From: a virus
DNA: 55,748 nucleotides
Direction: 5' to 3' (one strand)
IMG/VR virus record: IMGVR_UViG_3300023443_000216
Span: 1 to 55,748 of that record
Positions within the stretch are counted from its first letter, which is position 1, and every line of letters starts with the position of its first letter. Shown here piece by piece: positions 8,487-15,940 of the stretch. Under the pieces are notes generated by a model that was not told where the DNA came from, ran no database searches, and saw only the letters and a program-made list of their open reading frames with translations. The translations under genes and the position numbers were made by a program.

Positions 8487-9027
8487 CCCGTTCAGATAGT
8501 ATAGGTCCAAGTAATGGTGTGTTACCGCCTGGAATATACCCTATAGGCCAATCAATAGCTAATTCTGGATCATTCCATTTGAGTGTAAACTGAGATTCAG
8601 GATCGTAGTAGGTTGATTGCTTGTAATGGAATACGGCTTTATCACTTAACACGTAGTGACCATTACCAAAACCTGGTGGTATCAAAACTTGTTGGTGGTT
8701 CTGATCTGACAGTATGAATTGTGTATGTTCATAATACTGAAGTGTATCCAACATGTTATTAACTACTACTAGATGGATAGTACCGCTCAAGCAGGATACC
8801 AGTTTCCAAGTCTTATAATCGCCATGTATGCCACGTAGGACATTGTAGTATGAAACAGATATATCATCTTGAACAAAATCTATATCCATACCATGATCAT
8901 AAAACCCATTCTTGATATTACGATATGTGTATTCATTGTATGTCTCTGCATATTCACCACGATGATCCTTGAACACATCTGGAGTTATGAGAAGGACACC
9001 ATCAAGTTTAGTCTTTTCTACTTTCAT
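8476..9027 (-). CDS. RmlC-type nucleotide-sugar 3,5-epimerase
   Basis: A 183-aa cupin of the dTDP-4-dehydrorhamnose 3,5-epimerase family and of normal length. Hallmarks are 'FVQDDISVSYYNVLRGIHGD' (the catalytic His follows LRGI), 'IPPGFGNGHYVLS' and 'LKWNDPELAIDWP'. The usual LRGxHYQ tyrosine-glutamine pair is replaced by GD, as expected for a divergent subfamily. Beside gmhA and hddA, the closest functional parallel is the C3/C5 epimerase acting on 4-keto GDP-heptose in Campylobacter capsule synthesis. A rhamnose role is less likely because the other rml genes are absent. Confidence 0.82.
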   Translation of the reverse strand: MKVEKTKLDGVLLITPDVFKDHRGEYAETYNEYTYRNIKNGFYDHGMDIDFVQDDISVSYYNVLRGIHGDYKTWKLVSCLSGTIHLVVVNNMLDTLQYYEHTQFILSDQNHQQVLIPPGFGNGHYVLSDKAVFHYKQSTYYDPESQFTLKWNDPELAIDWPIGYIPGGNTPLLGPILSERDAH

Positions 9028-10013
9028 GAGATAATCTTACTCCCTTCAGACTCGAATTTAAATGGTACATGTACTAAATTGGATAACCTTTGGAGAACAT
9101 CTGGTTGATATTGAGGTTCACAGAAGATGAGCATGAAACCACCACCACCAGATCCTAGAAGTTTACCACCTAGCGCACCAGCAGATAAAGCAGAAGTATA
9201 GATATCGTCAATGTAAAAGTTGGTGACATTAGATACTGAATCCTTCTTAAGTTGCCAAGCCTCATCAAGTAATAACCCAAAATCTGTAATAGCATAATTA
9301 CTAGTTAGAATAGATACACCATCTTTGACCATACTAGCCATACGTCTTAAAACAGTCATTTGATTTTGGGTGTAGTGTTGATGATTAATATCTACATATC
9401 CTGGCTGTCTAGGGGCTGTATAAAACAGCATAAGATGCGATTGGAATTCTTCTAACCTGTCTGGTTCCAACTCTATAGGGAGTACAGCATTGGTACCAGT
9501 GGGATGCCAAACAATCTGATTGAGTCCACCATACGCGCACAGTATCTGATCTTGTGATCCTACATTTTCTTTAAGTATGTCATGTTCAACTTGAGTGGCA
9601 GATCTAGCTAACATCTCTTTGTATGATTCGTCTTGAGGTTTCCAATTACAAAAAGGCTCAGGAGCTAAACCATTTAACAATCCCACAACAAAAGCAGAGG
9701 AAGACCCTATACCGCTCTGTGCGGGTAAATCACGAGCATAGTAGACCTCAGCACCATCATCAATCCCAAGGTACCCCAGTGTGGCTCTCACGGCCTTGTG
9801 GCGTATCTCCTCTAACGTAGCACACTCCTCAAGCTCAGAATACAAAATGCGAAAGTTGTGAGTAGTGAATGGTGATTTAGGACCTACAGTAAGATAAACG
9901 TATTTGTCGATAGTTGCGCCTAGCACCATACCTATATGATGGTTGTACCAGCTGCTATAATCCGTTCCGCCTCCTAAAAACGATATCCTAAATGGAGTAC
10001 GACTTATAATCAA
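9024..10013 (-). CDS. hddA: GHMP kinase, D-glycero-D-manno-heptose 7-phosphate kinase-like
   Basis: A 329-aa GHMP-superfamily kinase. The ATP-binding loop 'LPAQSGIGSSSAF' is near residues 96-108 and the C-terminal glycine motif 'GGKLLGSGGGG' near 283-293. The N-terminal 'PFRISFLGGGTDY' is typical of HddA-type kinases that phosphorylate C1 of heptose 7-phosphate. The start is taken as TTG 10013, which overlaps the HNH stop (TTGA) and gives the same N-terminus (IISRTPFRIS) as is encoded at the start of the HNH ORF. TTG 10025 would add GCK-type residues and is less likely. See the paired repeats at 9981-10013 and 10466-10498. Confidence 0.88.
   Translation of the reverse strand: MIISRTPFRISFLGGGTDYSSWYNHHIGMVLGATIDKYVYLTVGPKSPFTTHNFRILYSELEECATLEEIRHKAVRATLGYLGIDDGAEVYYARDLPAQSGIGSSSAFVVGLLNGLAPEPFCNWKPQDESYKEMLARSATQVEHDILKENVGSQDQILCAYGGLNQIVWHPTGTNAVLPIELEPDRLEEFQSHLMLFYTAPRQPGYVDINHQHYTQNQMTVLRRMASMVKDGVSILTSNYAITDFGLLLDEAWQLKKDSVSNVTNFYIDDIYTSALSAGALGGKLLGSGGGGFMLIFCEPQYQPDVLQRLSNLVHVPFKFESEGSKIIS
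9981..10013 (-). repeat. Recoded copy of the first 11 hddA codons
   Basis: These 33 bp encode the start plus IISRTPFRIS, the same residues encoded at 10466-10498. The DNA is 24/33 identical and every difference outside the start codon is synonymous. It lies at the junction between the HNH stop and the kinase body, so it looks like a replacement 5' end carried by the inserted element. Confidence 0.9.
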
Positions 10014-10498
10014 TTTACACCCCAATGGATACCACAGATTATGCTAGATATAGTTTGTTGGGATACTCCAAATTGTTTAGCTAATATTCTACCATTCCCG
10101 CGTGCATATAACTCCTGAATTTGTTGAACCTCAAATAATGAAAGTTTGCGATTACTATGATTGTGTGGTGGATTAACAAATCTCCCTTTAGCAATACAGT
10201 CTTGAGTGTTATCTTTGTGTGTTCCCAAAAATAGATGTTCTGGATTAACGCAAATCCGATTATCACACCTATGAAGAACACATAACTTAGAAGATATAAC
10301 TCCATAAAATAATTCCCACGATACTCTATGTGCCATTTCAGTACGCTTCTGTCCTCTATTACGAGTAACTAAAAAACTACCGTAACCAGAACCATTACGC
10401 GGTCCTTTAAAAATCCAACAAGTATTAGTCTTTTCAACCTTAGACATAAACCGACCATATACTGAAGATATACGAAAGGGTGTTCTACTTATTATCAT
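10010..10498 (-). CDS. HNH homing endonuclease fused to the original hddA start
   Basis: A 162-aa protein. Residues 1-11 copy the N-terminus of the kinase encoded just downstream. From about residue 14 a standard HNH_3 protein follows: 'GRFMSKVEKTNTCWIFKG', the nuclease core 'CVLHRCDNRICVNPEHLFLGTHKDNTQD', then a C-terminal helix-turn-helix (about 122-155). Its ATG sits in the last codons of gmhA (14-bp overlap), exactly where hddA would be expected to start. It may also be translated from the internal ATG at 10447. The target is probably the hddA 5' end itself. Confidence 0.88.
   Translation of the reverse strand: MIISRTPFRISSVYGRFMSKVEKTNTCWIFKGPRNGSGYGSFLVTRNRGQKRTEMAHRVSWELFYGVISSKLCVLHRCDNRICVNPEHLFLGTHKDNTQDCIAKGRFVNPPHNHSNRKLSLFEVQQIQELYARGNGRILAKQFGVSQQTISSIICGIHWGVN
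10466..10498 (-). repeat. Original hddA 5' end, now the start of the HNH ORF
   Basis: These 33 bp give M-IISRTPFRIS and overlap the gmhA stop, an arrangement matching the other tightly coupled genes of the operon. They are the counterpart of the recoded copy at 9981-10013. Confidence 0.88.
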
Positions 10499-11078
10499 CT
10501 AAGCCGTCAGGATTAAACATAGCCTGTTCCACAAGATCGGCAAGGATGTGCTCAATCATCGCATGACTCTCCTGTATATACTGAACATTAGAACTAGGTA
10601 CAGCAATCCGAACATCTGCATCAATCCTAACCTGTACCACCATGTCACCAGTTAACAAAATAACGCGCATGTCTTTCTTCAAAGCAGCCAGTATAGCAAA
10701 AATAACATTGATAGATTTCCCACTTGTACTAATAGCAACTAAGACATCACCAGACTTACCCAATGCTTCAACTTGACGTTTAAAAATATTCTCAAATCCA
10801 ACATCATTACTGTGGGCTGTAAGAAAAGAAGTATCTGTAGTTAATGCGATTGCTGGTAAGCCTGGACGTTCCATAGACAGCTTAGAAACAAATTCAGTAG
10901 CCATGTGCTGACAGTCTGCGGCACTACCCCCATTTCCACATAGAAGTACTTTGTTGCCGTCTTTGAACGCCTGTATAAGTATCTCAGCAGCCTCAATTAT
11001 AGAATCTATACACTGCTCATAGACTTTGTACTTAGTTTCATTACTTTCTAGTATGTATTTTTGGACTCTTTCTTTCAT
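10485..11078 (-). CDS. gmhA: Phosphoheptose isomerase (sedoheptulose 7-phosphate isomerase)
   Basis: A 197-aa SIS-domain protein of GmhA type and length. It shows 'LLCGNGGSAADCQHMATEFVSK', 'PAIALTTDTSFLTAHSND' and 'AISTSGKS' for phosphosugar binding, and 'ESHAMIEHILADLVE' with the catalytic Glu/His helix. It converts sedoheptulose 7-phosphate to D-glycero-D-manno-heptose 7-phosphate. ATG 11078 overlaps the preceding small ORF (ATGA); GTG 11084 is an alternative. The downstream partner hddA is displaced by the HNH insertion but still present. Confidence 0.93.
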   Translation of the reverse strand: MKERVQKYILESNETKYKVYEQCIDSIIEAAEILIQAFKDGNKVLLCGNGGSAADCQHMATEFVSKLSMERPGLPAIALTTDTSFLTAHSNDVGFENIFKRQVEALGKSGDVLVAISTSGKSINVIFAILAALKKDMRVILLTGDMVVQVRIDADVRIAVPSSNVQYIQESHAMIEHILADLVEQAMFNPDGLDDNK

Positions 11079-11197
11079 TTCCACACCAATCTAATATACC
11101 AAAGACCACAAGCAATCAACAAACTTTTACGTTTACCTGAATAGGCAAATCCTACATCAAATGTACCATGTGGTTTATATGCATCTACCTTAAGCAT
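11075..11197 (-). CDS. Very small hypothetical protein
   Basis: A 40-aa ORF from ATG 11197 (8-bp overlap with the upstream epimerase gene) to TGA 11075 (ATGA overlap with gmhA). It fills an otherwise empty 105-bp interval and contains one hydrophobic patch (LLIACGLWYI). No family. Confidence 0.45.
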   Translation of the reverse strand: MLKVDAYKPHGTFDVGFAYSGKRKSLLIACGLWYIRLVWK

Positions 11198-12122
11198 TCC
11201 TATATACTCCCACTGGCGTCATCTTATAGCCCTTGATAAGTTCTTCTATACCTTGACTTAGCGACGTATTAGCGACGTAACCTGCATCCCTCAACCGTTG
11301 GTTAGATACAATATAATCACGCTTGTCTGGATCACTACCATATTCTGAAATACAAATTTCCAAAGTGGGTATGTGTTCCTTGATAGCATTTGCTAAATTT
11401 AGTTTGGTAGTATTCAAGAAATCATTGCCAACGTTGTAAGCACGTCCTACCATGCCTTCGGCGTTCTCAATACAGTGTATGAAACAATCAGCAACATCGC
11501 GTATGTGCACAAAGTTACGTCTAAAGTATGGCTCAAACAAGACAAGGTATCCATCAGTCACGGCCTTGTAGACAAAATCATTGACCAGAAGATCAATACG
11601 CATACGAGAAGACATACCAAAAACTGTAGCAAGGCGTAAAGCTATGGTATCGTGGTGATATCTAAATAACCATTCTTCAGCTTGTCGTTTAGACTCTCCA
11701 TAAATGGATATAGGAGTTAGCGGTGTATCTTCTGTACAAATTTCATTAGGAGCAGTAGAACCATAGCCACTATTGGTATTTGGGTAGATAACTAATTTAT
11801 CCTTTAACCCAGCCAAGTGTCCAGACAGGTGTGTATTGATATCATTAACATCACGCCTAAGATAATTACTACAAGCTGGAGCACCTACAATAGCAGCAAG
11901 CGGTATTATAATATCTGATTGAGTGACTAGATCCTGTAATGGTTGATAGTTAACCACATTACCGTAAACAAAGTGGAACTTAGGATTAGACGCAAGATGA
12001 AAGAGACTGGTTTGACCATACATTAAGTTATCCAGAACTGTTACATCATAGCCAGCATCTAGAAGGTGTTCACACAAAACTGATCCGATGTAACCCGCTC
12101 CACCAGTAACTAAGACTTTCAT
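11190..12122 (-). CDS. NAD-dependent nucleotide-sugar epimerase/dehydratase
   Basis: A 310-aa extended SDR with the NAD-binding motif 'VTGGAGYIGSVLCEHL' (residues 4-19), substrate loop 'YPNTNSGYG' and catalytic 'YGESK' with Tyr and Lys. 'RRNFVHIRDVADCF' is the usual C-terminal motif. It oxidises C4 of a sugar nucleotide. In the Campylobacter heptose pathway a relative oxidises GDP-D-glycero-heptose at C4 before the RmlC-like and Fcl-like steps, and all three types are present here. First clearly metabolic gene of the left operon. Confidence 0.82.
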   Translation of the reverse strand: MKVLVTGGAGYIGSVLCEHLLDAGYDVTVLDNLMYGQTSLFHLASNPKFHFVYGNVVNYQPLQDLVTQSDIIIPLAAIVGAPACSNYLRRDVNDINTHLSGHLAGLKDKLVIYPNTNSGYGSTAPNEICTEDTPLTPISIYGESKRQAEEWLFRYHHDTIALRLATVFGMSSRMRIDLLVNDFVYKAVTDGYLVLFEPYFRRNFVHIRDVADCFIHCIENAEGMVGRAYNVGNDFLNTTKLNLANAIKEHIPTLEICISEYGSDPDKRDYIVSNQRLRDAGYVANTSLSQGIEELIKGYKMTPVGVYRNA

Positions 12123-12307
12123 AGTAAGGCCAATTTAGCTTCCATTTCTTCTTGGATAGTTTGTAGTCGCTGTTCTATGTCGATAGGAGTATTTAACATT
12201 TCATTCCATCTTTCCATTTCGCGTCTAGCTCCTAGAAGATAGTTGTGCATGGCAAAAGGATTATCAACAAAGAATATCTGAAGAAATTCGGTTTCTAAAT
12301 CAGTCAT
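12119..12307 (-). CDS. Small hypothetical protein
   Basis: A 62-aa acidic helical protein (WNEMLNTPIDIEQRLQTIQEEMEAKLALL) with GAGG 4 nt before its ATG and a 4-bp overlap with the epimerase gene. No cysteine clusters or membrane segments and no recognised family. Confidence 0.6.
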   Translation of the reverse strand: MTDLETEFLQIFFVDNPFAMHNYLLGARREMERWNEMLNTPIDIEQRLQTIQEEMEAKLALL

Positions 12308-12457
12308 ATAACCTCAAGCGTAAAAATACCCCCATCAAGCTCCGTGTCGATCCAGAACTATCAGGGGGCAAAGATCCCCACCACACCCTACACAACTATT
12401 GGATAGAACAAACCCCTACCACATAATTACATTAACAGATTACAAAGGTGGATGCAA
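12308..12457. other. Non-coding gap with a weak terminator candidate
   Basis: No ORF of convincing quality on either strand. On the minus strand CCCCC (12368-12364) can pair with GGGGG (12333-12329) ahead of TATTTTT, but the loop is about 30 nt, so it is a poor terminator. The gap separates the structural genes from the sugar operon and is a likely site for an operon promoter, although no clear -35/-10 pair was found. Confidence 0.4.
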
Positions 12458-12607
12458 CTATTCTAATCCTGCGCGTATACGCCTAGCACGTTCATCTATT
12501 TCTTTCCTTCGAACACGCCTTTCAATCATTCTATTCTCAGCTTGATGTATTCTATCACGATGAATAGCAATTATTTTACGTATATCTTCTTTATTAATCA
12601 GTATCAT
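12458..12607 (-). CDS. Small highly charged helical protein
   Basis: A 49-aa ORF whose ATG at 12607 lies in the 3' end of the holin-like gene (14-bp overlap). The sequence is almost wholly charged helix (RMIERRVRRKEIDERARRIR) with about one third Arg/Lys. Could bind nucleic acid or assist assembly; nothing decides. Confidence 0.5.
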   Translation of the reverse strand: MILINKEDIRKIIAIHRDRIHQAENRMIERRVRRKEIDERARRIRAGLE

Positions 12608-12836
12608 CATCTCCATTATCGGGATTACGTGCTATAGCCCTAGACACAATAACCAAAGCTGAAATCAACCCTAAAGTAATACCACCCATCACAGTCCATG
12701 CCTCACCAGGTACACCAGCCAGTGCTTCACTCTCATACAGCAATGTTAGTATTACCACAGTTACTGCCAATACAATAGTGGTACCTAGTAGATACCTAGC
12801 CCATAAACGCCAAAACTTTAGATTCTTAACCATCAT
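12594..12836 (-). CDS. Two-helix small membrane protein, holin-like
   Basis: An 80-aa protein with a basic N-terminus (KNLKFWRLWARY), two hydrophobic helices (about 15-34 and 48-67) and an acidic tail (NPDNGDDDTD). This size and topology fit a class II phage holin, but no endolysin is adjacent or elsewhere in the window, so the call rests on topology alone. It follows the portal gene by 26 bp. Confidence 0.5.
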   Translation of the reverse strand: MMVKNLKFWRLWARYLLGTTIVLAVTVVILTLLYESEALAGVPGEAWTVMGGITLGLISALVIVSRAIARNPDNGDDDTD

Positions 12837-12862
12837 TTGGATAAATCATTATTATATATTCC

Positions 12863-14980
12863 TTATGGCACGAATTCAGGAATACCTCTTTCCCAAACGT
12901 TACTTCCTGGTGAAGTTTCTGCCTCAAGAACACATCTGCAATTTCCACGACATTGTGTTTCGCCTGCTGGAACAGTGGGGAGTTCTTGCCAAGAATCATA
13001 TATACCAGCTAAGTCAGGACACCCAAATTTACCCCCACCACCAACACAGTGTTCGGCTGCATCATTTAAATTCCATCTAACCCTTTGTGTTCTACCTGTC
13101 TGGGATTCCTGCTCCCTACCAGCAGCAAGTAGTGCTACGAACAATCCATTCCAAGCAACACCAGCAGAAGAAGCTACAGAAGCACGTGCTGTATCGAATA
13201 TCCCCTTAAGACCACTACGGTCAAAAGCAACGCTGTCGCCAGACAACTCAGAGGCATCTTGGAGCTTACTGGTCAATCTATCCCTTATACTGTCTATCAA
13301 GCCTGTACGTAGTCCCTGTGCAGCTGTAGCGGTCATCGCAAGCACTACGTTTCTCACACTAGGAGTACTTAGTAATCTAGCAGTAACTGCCAACCCTATA
13401 GCAGCATTAATACCTTCTTGTTGGGCAGATACTAGACTTGTTTCAAGCTCTGATAATCTTCCATTAACAATTGCTGTAAATCCCTGTTGGCCTATACCTC
13501 TATCTTGGGCATCAACAATTAGGTTACGAGTTTCTACTGCCCATGCATCATAGATATTAACAAGTCTTTGCTGTGTGCGGTTTGTACTGTCCTCAAAGTC
13601 TCCACCACCAGATCTAAGATTAGGATCATCTTCTGTAAATCCAAACCAGGGGGGTTTCTTAGGTTTAGACGGTAAAACAAGTGGTTCACTAAATCTAGAT
13701 GCAGGCTCTGGTATATTCCTAGGTCCTTCTCCAACACCTTCAGGTAAGTCTGGTAAATCCATAATGGCACGCCAGTGTTCTTCATCCTCTCGTGTAGGCG
13801 TTATAACCATCGCAGTCTTGGCAGTATTATAAGCAGTTAGCATAGACTCAACATCTACCTTACCTGGTGTATCCCAATTGATACGTGGCAAGCCTGTCAT
13901 ACCTGGAAACCTGTTGAACCTAAATAGATAAGGCACAAGCTGCTGATTCCAAGTTTCCAAAAACTCTTGTTGTATAGCCTCTAACCCCAATGTAAAGAAG
14001 TCCTGAGAACCTTTGACAAGAGCCTGTGTACCGACATTGTTCATACCTAGTGTAATAAACTGAGCAAAGCCGCGCATGAGTATTTCTTTCTGTTTGCGTA
14101 CAATAACAATATTAAGAGGTCCTGTATTCATACTAGCAGAATAGGGAGATACATCTAGACCATCAGGTACAATAAGATACATCTCTTCATCCATACGCAA
14201 GTTACGTAAGGAGTTTTGTAATGCTGTTAGGTCTGCTTCATCCAAGGGTTCATCTGGTAATGTAGCAACAGGCATACCGCCAACACTACGCTCAAGACCA
14301 ATACCCTCAAAGTTCTCTAAGTCTTTAGTAAATCGCCACGTACGCCAGAGATCTCGCAACAATGCTTTACCCTGAGGGTTACCTTTCCTACCCCTGAAGG
14401 TCATATGTACCGTTTTTTCTATTGGTATCAAAACTATCTTACCGGTATCTGGATCACGTTGCCAGAATCCTACAGTATCATCTTTGCTCTCATCATTAAA
14501 TTCCCATCTATGCAACGTTTCTTGACCACGTGGGTCTATGTTCCTTAAATATATGTGACCATCAGCACGCTTCTCCATGACCATCTCACCGATGGACCAA
14601 CCAAAATCTATAGACTCAAGTGCATCTGCAACATGGGACCGCCAAGACTGACGATTCATAGTCATCATGTTATCCCACAAAAAGTCTTTAGCAGCTATAT
14701 CGGCAGGTAAATCAGAAAAAGGTTCAACATCAAAATCAGCAGATAGAAGAGGTAGTTTAATAGCGTCTAAGAGTGTAGCAACAGTAACATCATCTTTCAT
14801 TTCCAAGTAGACTCTGACTGCCTTTTCCCAAGGCTTGAGACCAGTGTCGTACTCTTCTTGGATTCGACCACCTAAATTCTTAAGCCCAGGTGTACCTAAA
14901 ACTTTGGCAGCATGAGCAGCACCAGGGGTTACCCTGATTTGGACACCATGTTGATCGTAGAGTATAGGCTTACTAACCAT
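12863..14980 (-). CDS. Portal protein fused to a MuF-like head morphogenesis domain
   Basis: A 705-aa protein. Residues about 30-430 resemble Mu gp29-like/DUF935 portals ('SIDFGWSIGEMVM', 'RDLWRTWRFTKDLENFEG', 'EFLETWNQQLVPYLFRFN'). The portal ring carries DNA through the capsid vertex. Residues about 470-690 resemble MuF, ending with the cysteine signature 'CVGGGGKFGCPDL' ... 'CRGNCRCVLE', which probably binds zinc. Fusion of these normally adjacent genes gives a protein longer than usual portals. Start ATG 14980 overlaps the zinc-ribbon ORF by 8 bp. Confidence 0.85.
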   Translation of the reverse strand: MVSKPILYDQHGVQIRVTPGAAHAAKVLGTPGLKNLGGRIQEEYDTGLKPWEKAVRVYLEMKDDVTVATLLDAIKLPLLSADFDVEPFSDLPADIAAKDFLWDNMMTMNRQSWRSHVADALESIDFGWSIGEMVMEKRADGHIYLRNIDPRGQETLHRWEFNDESKDDTVGFWQRDPDTGKIVLIPIEKTVHMTFRGRKGNPQGKALLRDLWRTWRFTKDLENFEGIGLERSVGGMPVATLPDEPLDEADLTALQNSLRNLRMDEEMYLIVPDGLDVSPYSASMNTGPLNIVIVRKQKEILMRGFAQFITLGMNNVGTQALVKGSQDFFTLGLEAIQQEFLETWNQQLVPYLFRFNRFPGMTGLPRINWDTPGKVDVESMLTAYNTAKTAMVITPTREDEEHWRAIMDLPDLPEGVGEGPRNIPEPASRFSEPLVLPSKPKKPPWFGFTEDDPNLRSGGGDFEDSTNRTQQRLVNIYDAWAVETRNLIVDAQDRGIGQQGFTAIVNGRLSELETSLVSAQQEGINAAIGLAVTARLLSTPSVRNVVLAMTATAAQGLRTGLIDSIRDRLTSKLQDASELSGDSVAFDRSGLKGIFDTARASVASSAGVAWNGLFVALLAAGREQESQTGRTQRVRWNLNDAAEHCVGGGGKFGCPDLAGIYDSWQELPTVPAGETQCRGNCRCVLEAETSPGSNVWERGIPEFVP

Positions 14981-15131
14981 TCAACCCCTCATCTGAGGTC
15001 CAAGCATCACAAGCTTTACAATATCCCCAAGTCTCTCCAGTACAATCCTCACCACCTTGAAAATCATAGTCAGTGAAATCTACATCATGCCCACAGTCCA
15101 TACAAATCATGATATCATCATTATCAACCAT
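14973..15131 (-). CDS. Zinc-ribbon mini-protein
   Basis: A 52-aa ORF from ATG 15131 to TAG 14973, overlapping both neighbours by 8 bp. Two CxxC pairs (C10/C13 and C38/C41) separated by 24 residues give a rubredoxin-like zinc ribbon. No enzymatic domain. One of several 52-59-aa genes in this window. Confidence 0.65.
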   Translation of the reverse strand: MVDNDDIMICMDCGHDVDFTDYDFQGGEDCTGETWGYCKACDAWTSDEGLNG

Positions 15132-15405
15132 TATCACAATTATCTACCTTAACAAATTGGACCCTACGCTTCATAGCTTCGTGGTTATAAGCATCGCAGA
15201 CAATCGATAAGACTATATCCTGACCCATCTCTGTTTGAACAACTGCACCATCATCCAATAGCTTATTACGTACATATAGATAATCCATAGTCATCTGTAC
15301 AACAGAAGGAGAGAGTTTCATTTGTTCAAGTGCTGGGCCGCCTGGCGTACTAGGTCCATTGTTGCTATCATTATGGAGGTATAGATAATTAGGATCAAGA
15401 CTCAT
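15124..15405 (-). CDS. Hypothetical protein
   Basis: A 93-aa protein from ATG 15405, which has AGGAG 8 nt upstream; an in-frame GTG at 15414 is too close to it. The N-terminus is Asn/Pro/Gly-rich, followed by a helical region. It is the first gene after the extended -10 promoter at 15441-15449 and leads into the zinc-ribbon and portal genes, so it may be a head-associated protein. Unrecognised. Confidence 0.6.
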   Translation of the reverse strand: MSLDPNYLYLHNDSNNGPSTPGGPALEQMKLSPSVVQMTMDYLYVRNKLLDDGAVVQTEMGQDIVLSIVCDAYNHEAMKRRVQFVKVDNCDNG

Positions 15406-15440
15406 AGCACACACTCCTAGAGATGAAGTTGTAGCCTTAT

Positions 15441-15449
15441 ACTATATCA
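15441..15449 (-). promoter_or_regulatory. Extended -10 promoter candidate
   Basis: On the minus strand TGATATAGT is an extended -10 element (TG-n-TATAGT). It lies directly downstream of a strong terminator and about 35 bp ahead of the ribosome-binding site of 15124-15405, so it could restart transcription for the portal transcript. No good -35 was seen, as is usual for extended -10 promoters. Confidence 0.45.
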
Positions 15450-15456
15450 CACCCAC

Positions 15457-15483
15457 AAAAAAAGGGCCAGCCTAAGCCAGCCC
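15457..15483 (-). terminator. Strong intrinsic terminator
   Basis: On the minus strand an 8-bp stem (GGGCTGGC with GCTGGCCC, two G-U pairs) with TTAG loop is followed at once by seven T. It ends the transcript that includes 15505-15729 and upstream genes. Best terminator seen in the window. Confidence 0.9.
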
Positions 15484-15504
15484 CAACACAGACTAGATAA
15501 TAAC

Positions 15505-15729
15505 TTAATCTACTACTAGATATTCATTTTTATTTAAGAGATCAGCAATTAGTTCAGCATCTACTAGTCGATAAGCTCCAGCAATAGGATCACTCTGTGT
15601 ATATGGAAATGCCTTCATATCATAAATTCTCCATCTGGGAGATCCATAACTCTCATCAACATAAAACCTATCCTGCGGTATATTCCATTTTCTAGCCATT
15701 TTAGATACCAAACTCCCTAACGGCAACAT
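15505..15729 (-). CDS. Small hypothetical protein
   Basis: A 74-aa protein beginning MLPLGSLVSKMARKW. ATG 15729 has GGAAG 4 nt upstream; a shorter start at ATG 15699 lies 1 bp after the upstream stop but has poor spacing. Last gene before the terminator. No recognised domain. Confidence 0.5.
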   Translation of the reverse strand: MLPLGSLVSKMARKWNIPQDRFYVDESYGSPRWRIYDMKAFPYTQSDPIAGAYRLVDAELIADLLNKNEYLVVD

Positions 15730-15940
15730 CACACTTCCGTGTAGATAAACTGGTGAATACTCCTGAGTCGTGTATTGATTTGAAAAATAGGGTGCTGTAA
15801 CTGTCAGTTATATCATCAAATTCTGCCATCACATCCATTAATTGATTTAAAGCATTCTGAACTTCCGATGACGGATGCACAAATATCCCACACCTAGTAA
15901 CTTGGCTACACTCGCAGTAATGGGGTTTATCTGACTCCAT
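15701..15940 (-). CDS. Small hypothetical protein with N-terminal cysteines
   Basis: A 79-aa protein from ATG 15940 with 'HYCECSQVTRCGIFVHP' near the N-terminus, a possible zinc site, then a helical acidic region. It overlaps the deaminase gene by 14 bp and the next gene by up to 29 bp. Function unknown. Confidence 0.5.
   Translation of the reverse strand: MESDKPHYCECSQVTRCGIFVHPSSEVQNALNQLMDVMAEFDDITDSYSTLFFKSIHDSGVFTSLSTRKCDVAVREFGI

Noticed and set aside
12837-13553. A 238-codon plus-strand frame opposite the portal-MuF gene
   Set aside because: It lies fully antisense to a well-supported gene, has low-complexity Ser/Pro/Leu composition, no ribosome site and no domain. It is a by-product of codon use.
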